From Urophycis tenuis (taxonomy: Eukaryota; Chordata; Actinopteri; Gadiformes; Phycidae), in assembly GCA_036785325.1 (NCBI GenBank), contig JAXIVH010000014.1, positions 2,856,354-2,920,353 on the forward strand: a stretch of DNA of 64,000 nucleotides, written 5' to 3'. Shown here piece by piece: positions 12,202-25,265 of the stretch. Made by a program: the position numbers and the translations under genes. The notes beneath the pieces were generated by a model. It saw only the letters and a program-made list of their open reading frames with translations. It did no database searches and had not been told where the DNA came from. How positions within the stretch are numbered: the first letter of the stretch is position 1; each line of letters starts with the position of its first letter.

Positions 12202-15200
12202 CACCTGTTTTACATTGTGATGGACAGGATCTGATTTTGTCTGACATCAGATTGAAGAAGAGTCATCTTAGATTAGTAATCTAAAATCAAAGTCGCGAGA
12301 ATACATATACAGACAAGACACAAAGACGGATGGATGGATCAAACGATACAATTCTGGACATTTTGTCTGTGACTCGACACACAAGAGCAGCAAATCTTCC
12401 ACAAGTCTTGCACACGGCCGCCGGGGGGGGGGGGGGGGTTAAAGCGCCAGGCGTGCCACTCACCGGCAGCAGCTTGTGGTTCTCTGGCAGCGAGACGGTG
12501 AGCCGCTCCAGGCCGTCGTAGTCCTCCAGCATGTAGTAGCACTCGGCCAGCCGCTCCTGGTTGCGTCCCCTCAGGTAGTACTGCACCGCGTTGGTCCTGC
12601 AGGGAACAGGAACGATTCAATGCAGGCGACTGAGTCAATGAATGTGTGTGTGTGTGTTTCTCTTCCAATACAAAATGGAGGGCCGGCGTCATCAGCACCA
12701 CTTCTGGCGGTCGGCGAAGTAGTCTCCGATGGCGTTGTGGGCCTGCTCCAGCAGCGTGTCGTCAGAGTCCCCCGAGCCCGTCTCCAGCAGCTGGAGCACG
12801 CGGAACCAGTCGCCCAGCTTGATCCGCAGGCTGATGGCCAGGTCCCTGCAGAGCCACACGCACACGCACGCACACGCACACACACACGCACACGCACACA
12901 CACACGCACACGCACACAAACACACGCACACGCACACACGCACGCACGCACGCACACGCACACACACACACACGCACACACGCACGCACACACGCACACG
13001 CACACACACGCACACACGCGCACACGTGCACAAACACACACACACACAGACAGACGGAAATACTTTAATGATCCCTGAGGGAAATTGCATTTCTTACAAT
13101 ACTCTGGGAAAAGAAAAGAAAAGACAGTGTAGAAGTGAAGAACAGTATAGTATAGTGTAGAAATATCAATATTTAATATAAACACATGTAACAATATACA
13201 TGAATATACATACATCTAGGCACACACACACAGATATATATATATGGCTACCTGTAACTACACACAGTAGTCTCAAATCGAGGTTTAAATGAAAGCCCAT
13301 TTAGCTCTCGCTACATCCACACAGTGAATGAAAGTCGACTCCACTTTTGACAAGTGACGGTAATGTACCAGAGAATGACTGGATGAGAGTGAGAACCAAA
13401 ATGTACTTTGCCGTCCATCGATGTTCATGACGTGGATGGACAAAAACTGACATTGCGTTCTTTGCTTTCTACTTGCAATCAAATAAAGGCAGAGACACGA
13501 GTCTCACTTCCATCCTCTACCTCTGGGAAAAAAGAAAAAAAAAAAAACTACCCTTATGCTTTCATATGTTGTACGTCTTGGCATTTTATAATTGCTTTTT
13601 GTAACTTGGCACTTAGTCAGAGATGTTGTATACTAGCAATGGTTAATCTCGCCATTGAAATGATTGAAACTTGTTCTGGTGACTTTCTTACTGTATTAGC
13701 AGCAATGAAATGTTTGTCACCTTCTTCTGACAAATGTCCTCTTCTTTAGTCACTTTGGGCAAAAGCTAAATGCCCTCAATCTAAATGTAAATGTAAAGGC
13801 CTCGTTATAAAAAGGCTGCATCTCCGTTAACACTGGAGACTTCGGTAAGAGAGAGAGAGAGAGAGAGAGAGACAGGACGGTGAGGTTCGACGGGGGACAG
13901 ACGTCCCCCGTTGGCGCGGCGACATCACCTGCGGTCCATGTCCAGGTACATGCGCTCCGCCTCCTCGAAGCGGCTGAAGTAGGCCGCCACCTCGGCCTGC
14001 TTCATGGCCTCGCTCTGCAGGTTGGCCAGCCGCTTGACCAGCTCGATGCCCTGGTAGTCCTTGCAGTGGACGAAGGCCTGCTCCGCCGTCTTCATGTCCA
14101 GCTGCTGGAGGGCCGCCTCGGCCAGGAGACGCCTGGAGGGGGGGGGGGGGGGGGACACAGAGAGGGACGCACAGAGGGGGACCACCATCATCGATGGGAA
14201 TGTCTTTCGATGTTCGATATGTCTTTTTTTTTATGAAAACACGATGTGAAGCGTGTTTCACGTCATGTTGAGGTGGCATTAGTGTGGATGGCATTAGAGT
14301 GCGGAGCGGGCCGGAATTTTCTGTCCGAGCCCGGCCCGCGTCCGACAGAACAGTAATCGAACCCGACCCGAGCCCGACAGGCATCAAGCTTTTAAAGTCC
14401 GAACCCGACACAGATAAAGTCTATTTTTCATTTTACGTCCGTGTTTATGAAAGCCCACCTTTATCAAGAAACTGCAAGTCATTTGGAAATGACAACAAAC
14501 AGATGAGCGCAACACGCGCGGGATAACGCGCGGGTAAATAAAAAAAATTCTAATCACGCAGATGTGACCGAGCCCGACCCGAACCCGACCCGGGCCGTCG
14601 GGTACTGTCAGGTCTCGTCGGGCTCGGGTCGGGTATCCATCCTCCAGATGGCATGCCCTTTTAACCATCACCATTGAAATATATATGTACTGGTGTAACT
14701 GCCGGCTCCTCTACCCAGACTCTGACTCACCAGTCGCTGGAAATCACAGGTCTGCGCATCCTACTCTCCCCTCAAGGGCAAACCATTCTCTGGAAATTGT
14801 GTATTTCACAAGTAGTAACCAACCCCAGAAGCTTGTTCTGCGTGCGTGCGTGCGTGCATGCGCGCCCACAGTGTCCGGAGCCACCGGACCTGCACTTATC
14901 TTGCCTGCCCGTCACTTTCCACATCGCTCAGGGTGTGTGTGTGTGTGCACGTCTTTATTTCGGTCAAAGATTTTGTTTCAGACCCGGTCAAAGATTTGCA
15001 CATGGAGGGTTGCAACAGCGCCAAGGAGCACAAAGGATCAGTATTCTTCATTCATGTACTAAGCGGCCATGTTGGCCCATGGCGGGAGATCTCCTCTGAG
15101 CTCGGGCACGGACGCCCCGGAGCCGGAGGCGGGTTCAACTATTTGGAGGGCAGATGTGAGAACTGGCGCTGGCACCCTCTGCCAGCGACATCACTCGGAC

Positions 15201-18200
15201 CGCCGCTCCCCCTCTGTCTCGCTGCCGGGCCGCCAAGGTGTCCCGCCGCCGCTGCCGCCGCCGCCGCCAATGACGCCAACCGTGGCGCCGCGCGGCCGTC
15301 CGGGCGTTTCCTGGCAGTTATTTTAGCGCTCTTTACTTTTATCTGGGACCAGTATTTGACGGCAAACCTTCTGACGACAAACCTTCAGTAATAAAGGCAG
15401 GCTTTCATAAACACAGACGTAAAATAAAAAATTTCACTGTGTCGGGTTCGGACATAAAAGATGCTTGATGCCTGTCAGCAGACGCGGGCCGGGCTCGGAC
15501 AGAAAATTCCGGCCCGATCCGCACTCTATTGCCATCCACACGTGTTTCAATATGACATGAAACACGCATTGTATTTTCACATTGTATTTTTTTTTTTTTT
15601 TTTAACCTGTGCTCGCGCACACATGCACACTAGAGGATGGATACCCGACCCGAGCCCGACGGGACCCGACGGTACCCAACGGGCCGGGTCGGGTTCGGAC
15701 AAATGTTTAGAAATGATGCTCGGGTTCGGGCCGGGCTCGGTCACATCTGCGCGATTTGAAATTTAGAATGTACCCGCGCGTTAACCCGCGCGTGTTGCGC
15801 TCATCTGTTTGTTGACACTTCCAAATGCCTCGCAGTTGCTTAAAAAAGGCGGGCTTTCATGAACACAGACGTATATCTGTCATTTAACTGGGTTCGGACA
15901 TAAAAAGCTTTGATGCCTGTCGGGCTCGGGTCGGGTTCGGTTACTGTTCTGTCGGACGCGGGCCGGGCTCGGACAGAAAATTCCGGCCCGATCCGCACAA
16001 ATACAAAGCCACACACACAGACACACACGGTGAATCGTACATGATGCGGTACATACATTACACCTTTCAGAGTAAAGTTCAACAGTTTTCTCTGAGGCGC
16101 GAGCCCAGAGGTGATGTGTGTTACCAGAGCCTGGGGTGGGGGTTGTCCTCGATGAACAGCGAGGCGTCCTTGATCCCCACTTTCTCTATGAGGGTCCGGC
16201 TGTCCCTCAGGGAGCGGATCTCAAAGTTGATGAGGTAGTCCTTGTTGGGCCTCTCTGGGTCCTGCAAAGTGGTCCGATTTACATATGGTCAAAGCCTGTG
16301 GGGAATAGCTAGCTTCCATAGCTAACTTCCATAGCTAACTTCCCAACTTCACTTTGTTTTCTAACTATTATGCACACATATGTTTCTGCCCTGCTGTTTT
16401 AACTGATTAACTCATTGCTTGAACTCAATTCAACTACTCAATTCAACAATTCAACCGTTTATTTTCCGCACAATTCCAGTCACGAATCAAACCTTCATGA
16501 TCTCGTCAAGCAGGACAGATTTGATCTCCAGGTCCTCAAAGTTGCAGATGTATCCAGATGTTTGAATGGGTTCCTGAATTTAAAAAGACAGAAAGAAATC
16601 AAAATTGCTTGAAGATCACGGCGGCTGACCGACGAACAATGACATCCGTCATAACAAATTCTGATCTCCATCGTGCATACAATTCTAACGATCCAAAACA
16701 AAGGTTGCGTGCGAAACGCAAGCGAAACTCCATCGGCACGAGGTGGACCCCGCCCCTAGCGCCAGCGCCCCCCCCCCCCCCTCACCTCTGGGTCCAGGTT
16801 CCGGAAGACGTACATGCGGGTCTTCTCCATCATGGCGAACAGGTCCGGGTTGTCGTTGGCCCACTTCATGTCCCACACGTCCTTGCGCTCGAACTTGGAC
16901 GGGTCCCCGGCAGCCGGGCCGCCAGCGGTGGCGCCGGCGCCGGGGCTGTCTGGCGCCGCCGGGCCGCGCGGCTCCACGTCCAGCAGGGTCAGCACGCCGG
17001 CGATGTCGATGACCGCCAGCCGACTGGAGGACAACAGAAGGTTCACTGTTAGAGTGTGTGTGTGTGTGTGTGTGTGTGCGTGCGCGCGTGCGTGCGTTAG
17101 AGGATGGATACCCGACCCGGGTTCGGACAAATATTTTAGAAATGATGCTCGGGTTCGGGTCGGGCTTGGTCACATCTGCGCGAATTGAAAGGTTTAATTT
17201 ACCCGCGCGTGTTGCGTTCATCTGTTTGTTGACATTTCCAAATGCCTTGCACTTGCTTCATAAAGGCAGGCTTTCATGAACACAGACGTAAAATAAAAAA
17301 TAGATTTTAACTGTGTCGGGTTCGGACATATAAAGCTTGATGCCTGTCGGGCTCGGGTCGTGTTTGGTTACTGTTCTGTCGGACGCGGGCTGGGCTCAGA
17401 CAGAAAATTCCATCCCGATCCGCACTCTAGTGTGTGTGTGTGTGTGTGTGTGTGTATCGTTGTCTGGCCAACGTAACCGCTACAACTGGACGGACTTGCT
17501 TAGTTTTCGGTAATCGCAATAATGTCGTCGGAAAGTAAATCGCCGGCGCAGAGCCGTTGCGTACCTGGAATTGCAGTTCAAGGACAGATGGTAGGCCCGG
17601 TTGCTCAGGGTGTATTTCTGGACCAGGACTATGTTAGGGAGGCTGTATCTGTGCACGGTGCCAGACTCACGGCCCTTTAGAATCAAGAGGATCGAGAGTT
17701 AAACAGAGCGGAGGGATACTGAATTGCGTGAAAGGAATCAGAGGAATCACAGCAGTGGCGGCCCGTTTAATAAATATCTACATGCCACGCCATCGTATAT
17801 TCATAAGAGAGTATGACAGTACATACCACCAGGAGGGTCTTGTCTGTCGCAGTAATACAGCAGATGGGGTCTCGCGTTGCCTGTGATGGAATTACAAAGC
17901 AGCAGTTCCACTATAACCGGTGAGGTAATAATACAAAGTAATACTTTGTTACAGTACTTAAGTCGTTTTTTTTAGTATATGTATACTTGGGATATTATAT
18001 TTGTCAACCTTCAATTTTATGTACAAACGCATTTGTATGTAATGCATAGAGTACATAGCGGACTTATTGTCGCTCACTGCTAAATCAAATCAGAAAATAA
18101 GTGTAATAATCGTGCTGCTGCATAACACATAAAAATATGAACACAATACATTTTACACAACCGTTTCTAAATGATTCCTGATTCACTACTCGGTCTGACT

Positions 18201-18676
18201 TTACTTTAATAAGTACGTTTGTCAGAATGTTTGTGTTCTCGCTAAAAGCACCACGAGAACGAGAAGGGGAAGAGGAGTCTTGCTCGCATGGAACAAGTTG
18301 CCATGCTGTGTTAGCTACAAAAAAAAAAAAAAAGCAGAAGAAGAAGAAGAAGAATTTGATAAACCCAGCTCACTGTGAAGGCCGCCGTGAAGTCCAGCCC
18401 CCCTCCACTCTCCCCGGCACTGGTCAGGGCGTTGTCGATGTGGTACAGTCTGGACAGAGTGGCGAGACGGGACCAGCCAATGAGACGGTGGGAGGGAAAG
18501 TCATTTCAACAGTGAAAGGCTGTGTGTGTGTGTTAGTGTGCGTGTGCGTGTGTGTGTGTGTGTGCGTGCGTGTGTGCGTGCATACGTGCATGTCTATGTG
18601 TGTGTGTGTGTGTGTGTGTGCGTGCATGCGTGCGTGTCTATGTGTGTGTGTGTGTGTGTGCGTGCGTGCGTGCGTG

Positions 18677-18714
<38 letters not shown>

Positions 18715-19069
18715 CATGCGTGCGTGTCTATGTGTGTGTGTGTGTGTGTGTGTGTGCGTGCATGTGTGTGTGTGTGGACCAGGGGGGGAATTGGCACAGG
18801 TGGCAGGAGCACCCTGGCAGAACCCTGGGACCCTGAGGGGGACCGGGGTCCGGTCAGGGACATCAGCTGCTCTCCACTCAGCCACATGAATGGCTTTCTT
18901 CCCCCCCCCCCCCCAACAGTACCGTCACAGTGTGTACACACCGGCGGTGGTGGTGCCCGGCCCCGGGGTCGACTCAGAGGCAGGCGAGCGTCGGTGGAAC
19001 GCGGCCCACAGTGTCCGGAGCCACCGGACCTGCACTTATCTTGCCTGCCTGTCACTTTCCACACCGCTC

Positions 19070-19153
<84 letters not shown>

Positions 19154-19455
19154 TGTGTGCATGTGTGTATCCATATTTCCTGCCTCATTGTAAAAGATGT
19201 CTGGGACTCAGTTGAGCTTCTCTGTATAATTAAAGGCTGGAATGCATTTCGGTGATTTTTTTTTTTTTTTTTTTGCCGTTCCTTTTGGAGCCTCACCTTT
19301 CCCGGCCCTCCTTCCTGGTTCTGGTCACCTGGTTGATCTCCAGAGCGGTCAGCTTTTTGGCCACGCGGTACTGCCACATGTAGAAGGCCTCCTTGGAGGC
19401 GGCGATCACGTGCGTCTTGGTCATGGTGACAAACAGTGGATCTGACACAGGAGAG

Positions 19456-19486
<31 letters not shown>

Positions 19487-21045
19487 GCTTAGTACAAAAG
19501 GCATAGAGTATGCATTTATCCATCGTTTTGACACTGAAGGCTTTCATAGACGTCTGCTCACTTATATAGCTTTAGCTGGCCTGTGTCACATCCTACTTCA
19601 CGCTTTTTTTTTTGGTTGTTGTATGTTTGTGCGCGGTCACGAGTTGTGTTTAAATGTAGCTGCAATTCCGTTTTTTTGTGTATTTCTGTGTTGTCTCACA
19701 CTGTTATGTCAACTCCGCTTTGATTCAGTTTTGTACTGCGGGCAATAATTCAATAGATCTTCAATAATTCAGACATAGGGTGAAACAATTCAACCAAAGT
19801 CATTGGTTAGCATTTTATTTGTCATTTCCCTTTCTTTTCAGACCACGATATCTGTTCACCCCGTTCATGTTAACAGATAGGGTGTAACATAGGGGTGGCT
19901 GAAGTGGCCTGATTAAGCCCACGAGAGGGAGAGATGTTTGTTTAGCATGAAGCTATGATGTATGGCGGCCATACAGCACGCCCGGCCATTTCCATCAAAT
20001 CTCCACACGCCGCCGTTCCAGATCTGGCCGTCGCCAGCGGTAACAGAGCAAACATTTCACCGGCTTCACACGGGACAAGGAATGCAGAATGTCTGTGCGA
20101 GATGCAAAAATGGCCAATGAAGGGATGGAGGGACAGAGAGACTGTGGATGGTTGAAAATGTGCAGTTGAATCTTCCATCCTGAGGATGGAACATGTGTGG
20201 ACATTTCAGAAAATCGTGACTTGTTGTAGCGGTCAAAAATAGCTCAGGCCTCAAAGGCCGTCATTTTCTAAACTTCACTCAGAAGAAGAATTACTCTTTT
20301 GATCCCGTGAGGGAAATTTGGTCTCTGCATTTAACCCAATCGTGAATGAGTGGAAATACACTCAGCACACAGTGATGGTGAGGCACACAGTGAGGTGAAG
20401 CACACTAATCCCGAGGCAGTGAGCTGCCAACAGCGGCGCTCGGGGAGCAGTGAGGGGTTAGGTGCCTTGCTCACAGGCACTTCAGCCGTTCGTACTGGTC
20501 GGGGTTTGAACCGGCAACCCTCCGGTTACATGTCCGAAGCCCTAACCAGTAGGCCGCGGCTGCCAAGATGGACCCACTCACCGATATCAATGTACTTGGA
20601 ATCCAAGGGTGTCCCGATGGAGTTGCACAGGATCAGCACGTACTGCGGCAAAACACGTGTTAAACGTTAGCCCCCAACAGACACTCCCCCCATGAACTGC
20701 GCCGGATGTTAGTCGCGCTCGGTTTAGCATTAGCATCACTAGCAACACTGGCGGTGGTTTGTAGGTTACCTTGGCGTGACTGCCCGAATCTATCGCAGTA
20801 TCCTCCTTGGAAGCAATGAGTCAGAAAAGAGACAGCCAGCGAGACATGCAAGAGAGTCAATGTGATCCATAAGGATTATAATATTATTATAATATAACTG
20901 ATATCATGACAACATACATCGCTTTACAACATAACAATTTAACAACAATAAATAGATACCGATTAGGGAGAGACATGCATTTGAGGTGGACTCTGTGTGT
21001 GTGTGCATGCATGTACATAGGCACGTGCACAGGCGCGCGTGTGTG

Positions 21046-21098
<53 letters not shown>

Positions 21099-21327
21099 GC
21101 GTGTGTGTATACCTGGGGGTGGCTTTCGTCCGCCCTGGTGGCCAGGATGCAGAAGTCCCCTGAGGTGGTGATGGACAGCAGGCTCTTGAAGTACTTGACA
21201 AACTTCTCGTTGTTCTTGGTGTCCCAGAAGACCACCGTACTCCAGTACTCCTGCTTCTCCGGCTTGGTGTAGGCATACACCACAGTGCTGGAGCAGTACC
21301 CCCACTGAGAGAGAGAGAGAGAGAGCG

Positions 21328-21358
<31 letters not shown>

Positions 21359-23875
21359 GATAGAAAATATAGAATATAGAATAAAGACCCAAAGCTTGCA
21401 GAGTTGTTACATAGGGAGTAGTAGGGCGGCAGTAGCTCAGTGGGTAGTAGAAGAAGAAGAAGAATTACTCTTTTGATCCCATGAGGGAAATTTGGTCTCT
21501 GCATTTAACCCAATTGTGAATTAGTGAAACACTCAGAACACAGTGATGGTGAGGCACACAGTGAGGTGAAGCACACACTTAAACCCGATGCAGTGAGCTG
21601 CCTGCAACAGCGGCGCTCGGGGAGCAGTGAGGGGTTAGGTGCCTTGCTCAAGGGCACTTCAGCCGCTCGTACTGGTCGGGGTTCGAACCGGCATCCCTCC
21701 GGTTACAAGTCCGAAGCCCTAACCAGTAGGCCGCGGTTAGCGGCGGGTCGTCCAATCACCGTAGGGTCGGCGGTTCGATCCCTGTGATCCCCCCTTCTCC
21801 TCCAACTGTCCACATGTCGAACCCCACAAATGTACCGATTGTAAGTCGCTTTGGACAAAAGCATCTGCTAAACGCCCCCTTTACCCTTTTGCAAGACTCC
21901 GCAAGCAAGCCACCCACCAAATGGCATACCTCATATGAAAGGAAGTGATGACCTTGGTATTGAAGTGTACCTTGTAATCTGGCCTTATGTTGGCAAAGTA
22001 GATGTAGGAGTCCACGGCCAGGCCGATACGCAGCCCTCCGCCCTCCCAGGCCACGGCCGTCATCTGCTTGCCCGGCACTTTTAGAGTCCTCAAGTGCTGA
22101 TCCGCAACGACAAAAAAACGTATTCATTACAGCGCTGAAAGTCAAGACAGTGCGGATGTTGATCACCATCATAGTTGCATTGAAGGAGGGCAGAAAGGCA
22201 GGAAGGAAAGAATGGAAGAAAAGAGGGATGAAAGGAAGGAAGGAAGGATGGAAGAAAAGAGGGATGAAAGGAAGGAAGGAAGAAATGAAGGAATGAAGGA
22301 AGGAAGGAAGGAAGGAAGGACAGAAGGAAGGAAGGAAGGAAGGAAGGAAGGAAGGAAGGAAGGAAGGAAGGAAGGAAGGAAGGAAGGAAGGAAGGAAGGA
22401 CAGAAGGAAGGAAGGAAGGAAGGATGACCATCCTTAATAATAACACTGAAGGAATTGAAAACGAGAGTTGAAAAAGGAGAAACAGCACAACAGCAACACG
22501 ATGGCGGAGCGGCACACCTCTCCGAAGGGCGTGTAGAACTGCACCACGTTGATCTCCTTGTCGGACCCCGAGGCTCGCAGCGAGCCCCCCACCGCCAGCA
22601 CGCTGCCACTCTGGTTCCACTGGATGCTCACCACGTTCATCAGCGTGTCCATGTACACCGGGCCTGAGGAGCAAGTGGGCAGTAACCGACCGCGCACCCA
22701 TTAAGGACCCATTTTGAACCCACAGCCCTCGTCACACAAAACCCAGATCTGGTGTTGACACTCTGCTGCCGTCGGGACACGTTTACATTTAGGGGGCATT
22801 TAAGCAGACGCTTTTATCCAAAGCGACTTACAAAGAGTACATTTGTCTCATAAGAAGGTGAAACGTTTCATTGCCGCTAATACAGTAAGAAAGTCACCAG
22901 AACAAGTTTCAAGCATTCCAATTCATAGGTTAACCAGTGCTAGTATACAACATCTCTGACTAAATGCCAAGCTATAAAGAGCGATTAAAGTGCCAAGATG
23001 TACAACAAATAAGAGCATGAGGGTTGTTTTGGTTTGTCTTGGTTTTTGATGGATGTCACGCAGGGTTCAGGGCGGCAGTAGCTCAGTGGGTAGAGCGGGT
23101 GGATAGAGCGGGTCATCTGCTAACCGTAGGGTCGGCGGTTCGATCCCCTTGATCCCCCTCCTCCTCCAACTGTCCACATGCCGAACCCTCACAAATGTAC
23201 TGATTGTAAGTCGCTTTGGACAAAAGCGTTTGCTAAATGCCCCCTTTGCCCTTTAGGTGAACTCTGAACAAGTGGGTCGGTCATGAGTCTCTTCCGGAAT
23301 GAGCCCACATGAGCCCAACGAAAGCCTATTCCGAAAGTGTCAACAACAACAACAAAAAAAGATTGGTCGAATCAGCCAATCAGGGGAGGGCGTTTCAGTT
23401 CACGAGGAACAAGAAGCGTCGCAGTCTGCCGTGCGAGTACGTTCACCGTACTGGTGAACGTACACCTTGCAGTGTGTTCACTTCTTTGCCGTGTGTTTTT
23501 TTTTGCCTCGGCTTACTTTCGTCGTTCTCGTAGCGCATGATCTGGCAGCGGCCGTTGTCGAAGCAGATGGCCAGACAGGGGCAGCCCAGCTCCACGTAGC
23601 CTTCGGCGCCCGTGTACCAGTGGATGCCCGCGATGCTGACGGCCCCGCTCACATTGTTCAGACAGCCCACCGTCATCTTCATCTGCGGCACAAAGGGGAG
23701 GGGGTGGGGAGGTGGGGGGGTGGAATGTTGGTCTACCGCACCAGAGGAAACTAGACCAGTGATGGGTTGAGCCCCCAGCCCTACCTCAGTGGGTGCGTTT
23801 CTTGGAATGATGTGAACACTTTGTATTCATTTGAATTGAAGTCACAGTTTAAGTTTCAAATTTAATATATTGAGA

Positions 23876-23917
<42 letters not shown>

Positions 23918-25214
23918 AAACGTAAACTAAAGTAAACACCAGGTTTTTGTGTGAGAAAGTGCACCTGATGATCAACAGAGAGTGAAATCGATTTCGTCCC
24001 CACGGTTTCACTCAGTAGCACCAGCCCTCCCATCTTGTCTTTTTCCCGCTCCCACCACCACATCCAGCGTGAGCGCCGTCATCCTATGCCGTTTTCCTGG
24101 TGACCGGGGGAGAGGACACTCACTATGAAGCTGCCCTGGTTGTCGTAGATGTGCACCTCCCCGTTGGCCATGCCGTACAGCAGGATCTTGCTGTCCGGTG
24201 ACCAGGCCACATGCGCCAGCTGAATGCCCTTCAGCTCCTTACCCCAAATCCGATTACCTAATAAATGCATGAAATCACTCATTCGATTAATTGTGAAGTC
24301 TATTAAAAAAACAAACAAAAAACAAAAACAAGAAAGGAAATGCTGAAATGTTACACGCGTGTCACAACACGGCTGATGTGCCCTTTGTCCATTATGTGTT
24401 CTTCTAACAAAGCCTTATTAAGCCTTTCCTTTTGCTAAGCCCACCAAGGAGCTTAAAGATTTGTAATTTCTAGCCAGCTCCAGTCTAAATACACATAATA
24501 AAACTCTGCTCCTTACCCTCGCTCCGTACTCTCTGCAAATCATGCCCACTATCAAAACCATATTTCTCTCCCCTGCGGCACAGTGAGCCATAAACCTTGA
24601 TCCCTGTAGCCTTAATGTTACCGTCTATGTTAACAGAATGTGTTTCAGGGCACATTTCAAACAAAAACATGAAGCGTTTTGTACCTTTAACGTCAGGGCG
24701 CAATTGATACTACAGCTTGACCCCATTAGACTGGCTATCACCCAAGCATGATTTTGTGTCTGGTGGCATTCAGGTATACATTGCTTTGATTCCGAGGCAG
24801 CGACGACCGCAGGGAACCAGACACCGTCTGCCTACCGTCCACCGATCCCACGATGACCGCCCCGTCTTCGTACACGATGCAGATCTTCTGGCCGTCGGCG
24901 TTCCAGCTCATGCTTCTCACCACCGACTTGTTCCTGTTGTTGATCATCTCCTCGTACCACGAGCCTTGGCGGAGGCGGAACAAATGCATCCGAATCACGA
25001 CACAACAATCTCAGCTCGGTTGATCTGACATTACTCGGCGGGTTTGTTTGGCTGTTTTTTTTTTTGTTTTTAAAAAAAAAAATGATGTTGATGACCTTTG
25101 ACCTTTGTACAGCATCTTTGTACAGACCTTTGTACAGCATCCACACGATGATGAGTCCATTCTGGTCGCTGGTCGTCAGCTTCTGGTATTGTTCATTCCA
25201 CGTGACCACTTGCA

Positions 25215-25265
<51 letters not shown>

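Noticed and set aside
14846..15391. Plus-strand frame of about 180 codons in the wdr35 intron
   Set aside because: No domain, no conserved motif, and it spans repeat copy A and the GC block; most likely chance.
22169..22701. Ser/Phe/Leu/Pro open frame over the GGAA repeat
   Set aside because: It is the reverse translation of a tetranucleotide repeat that happens to adjoin wdr35 exon 8.
23090..23150. Possible tRNA gene (A and B boxes)
   Set aside because: The head cannot fold into a full cloverleaf with an acceptor stem and recurs with a LINE-like tail at several loci, so it is a SINE.
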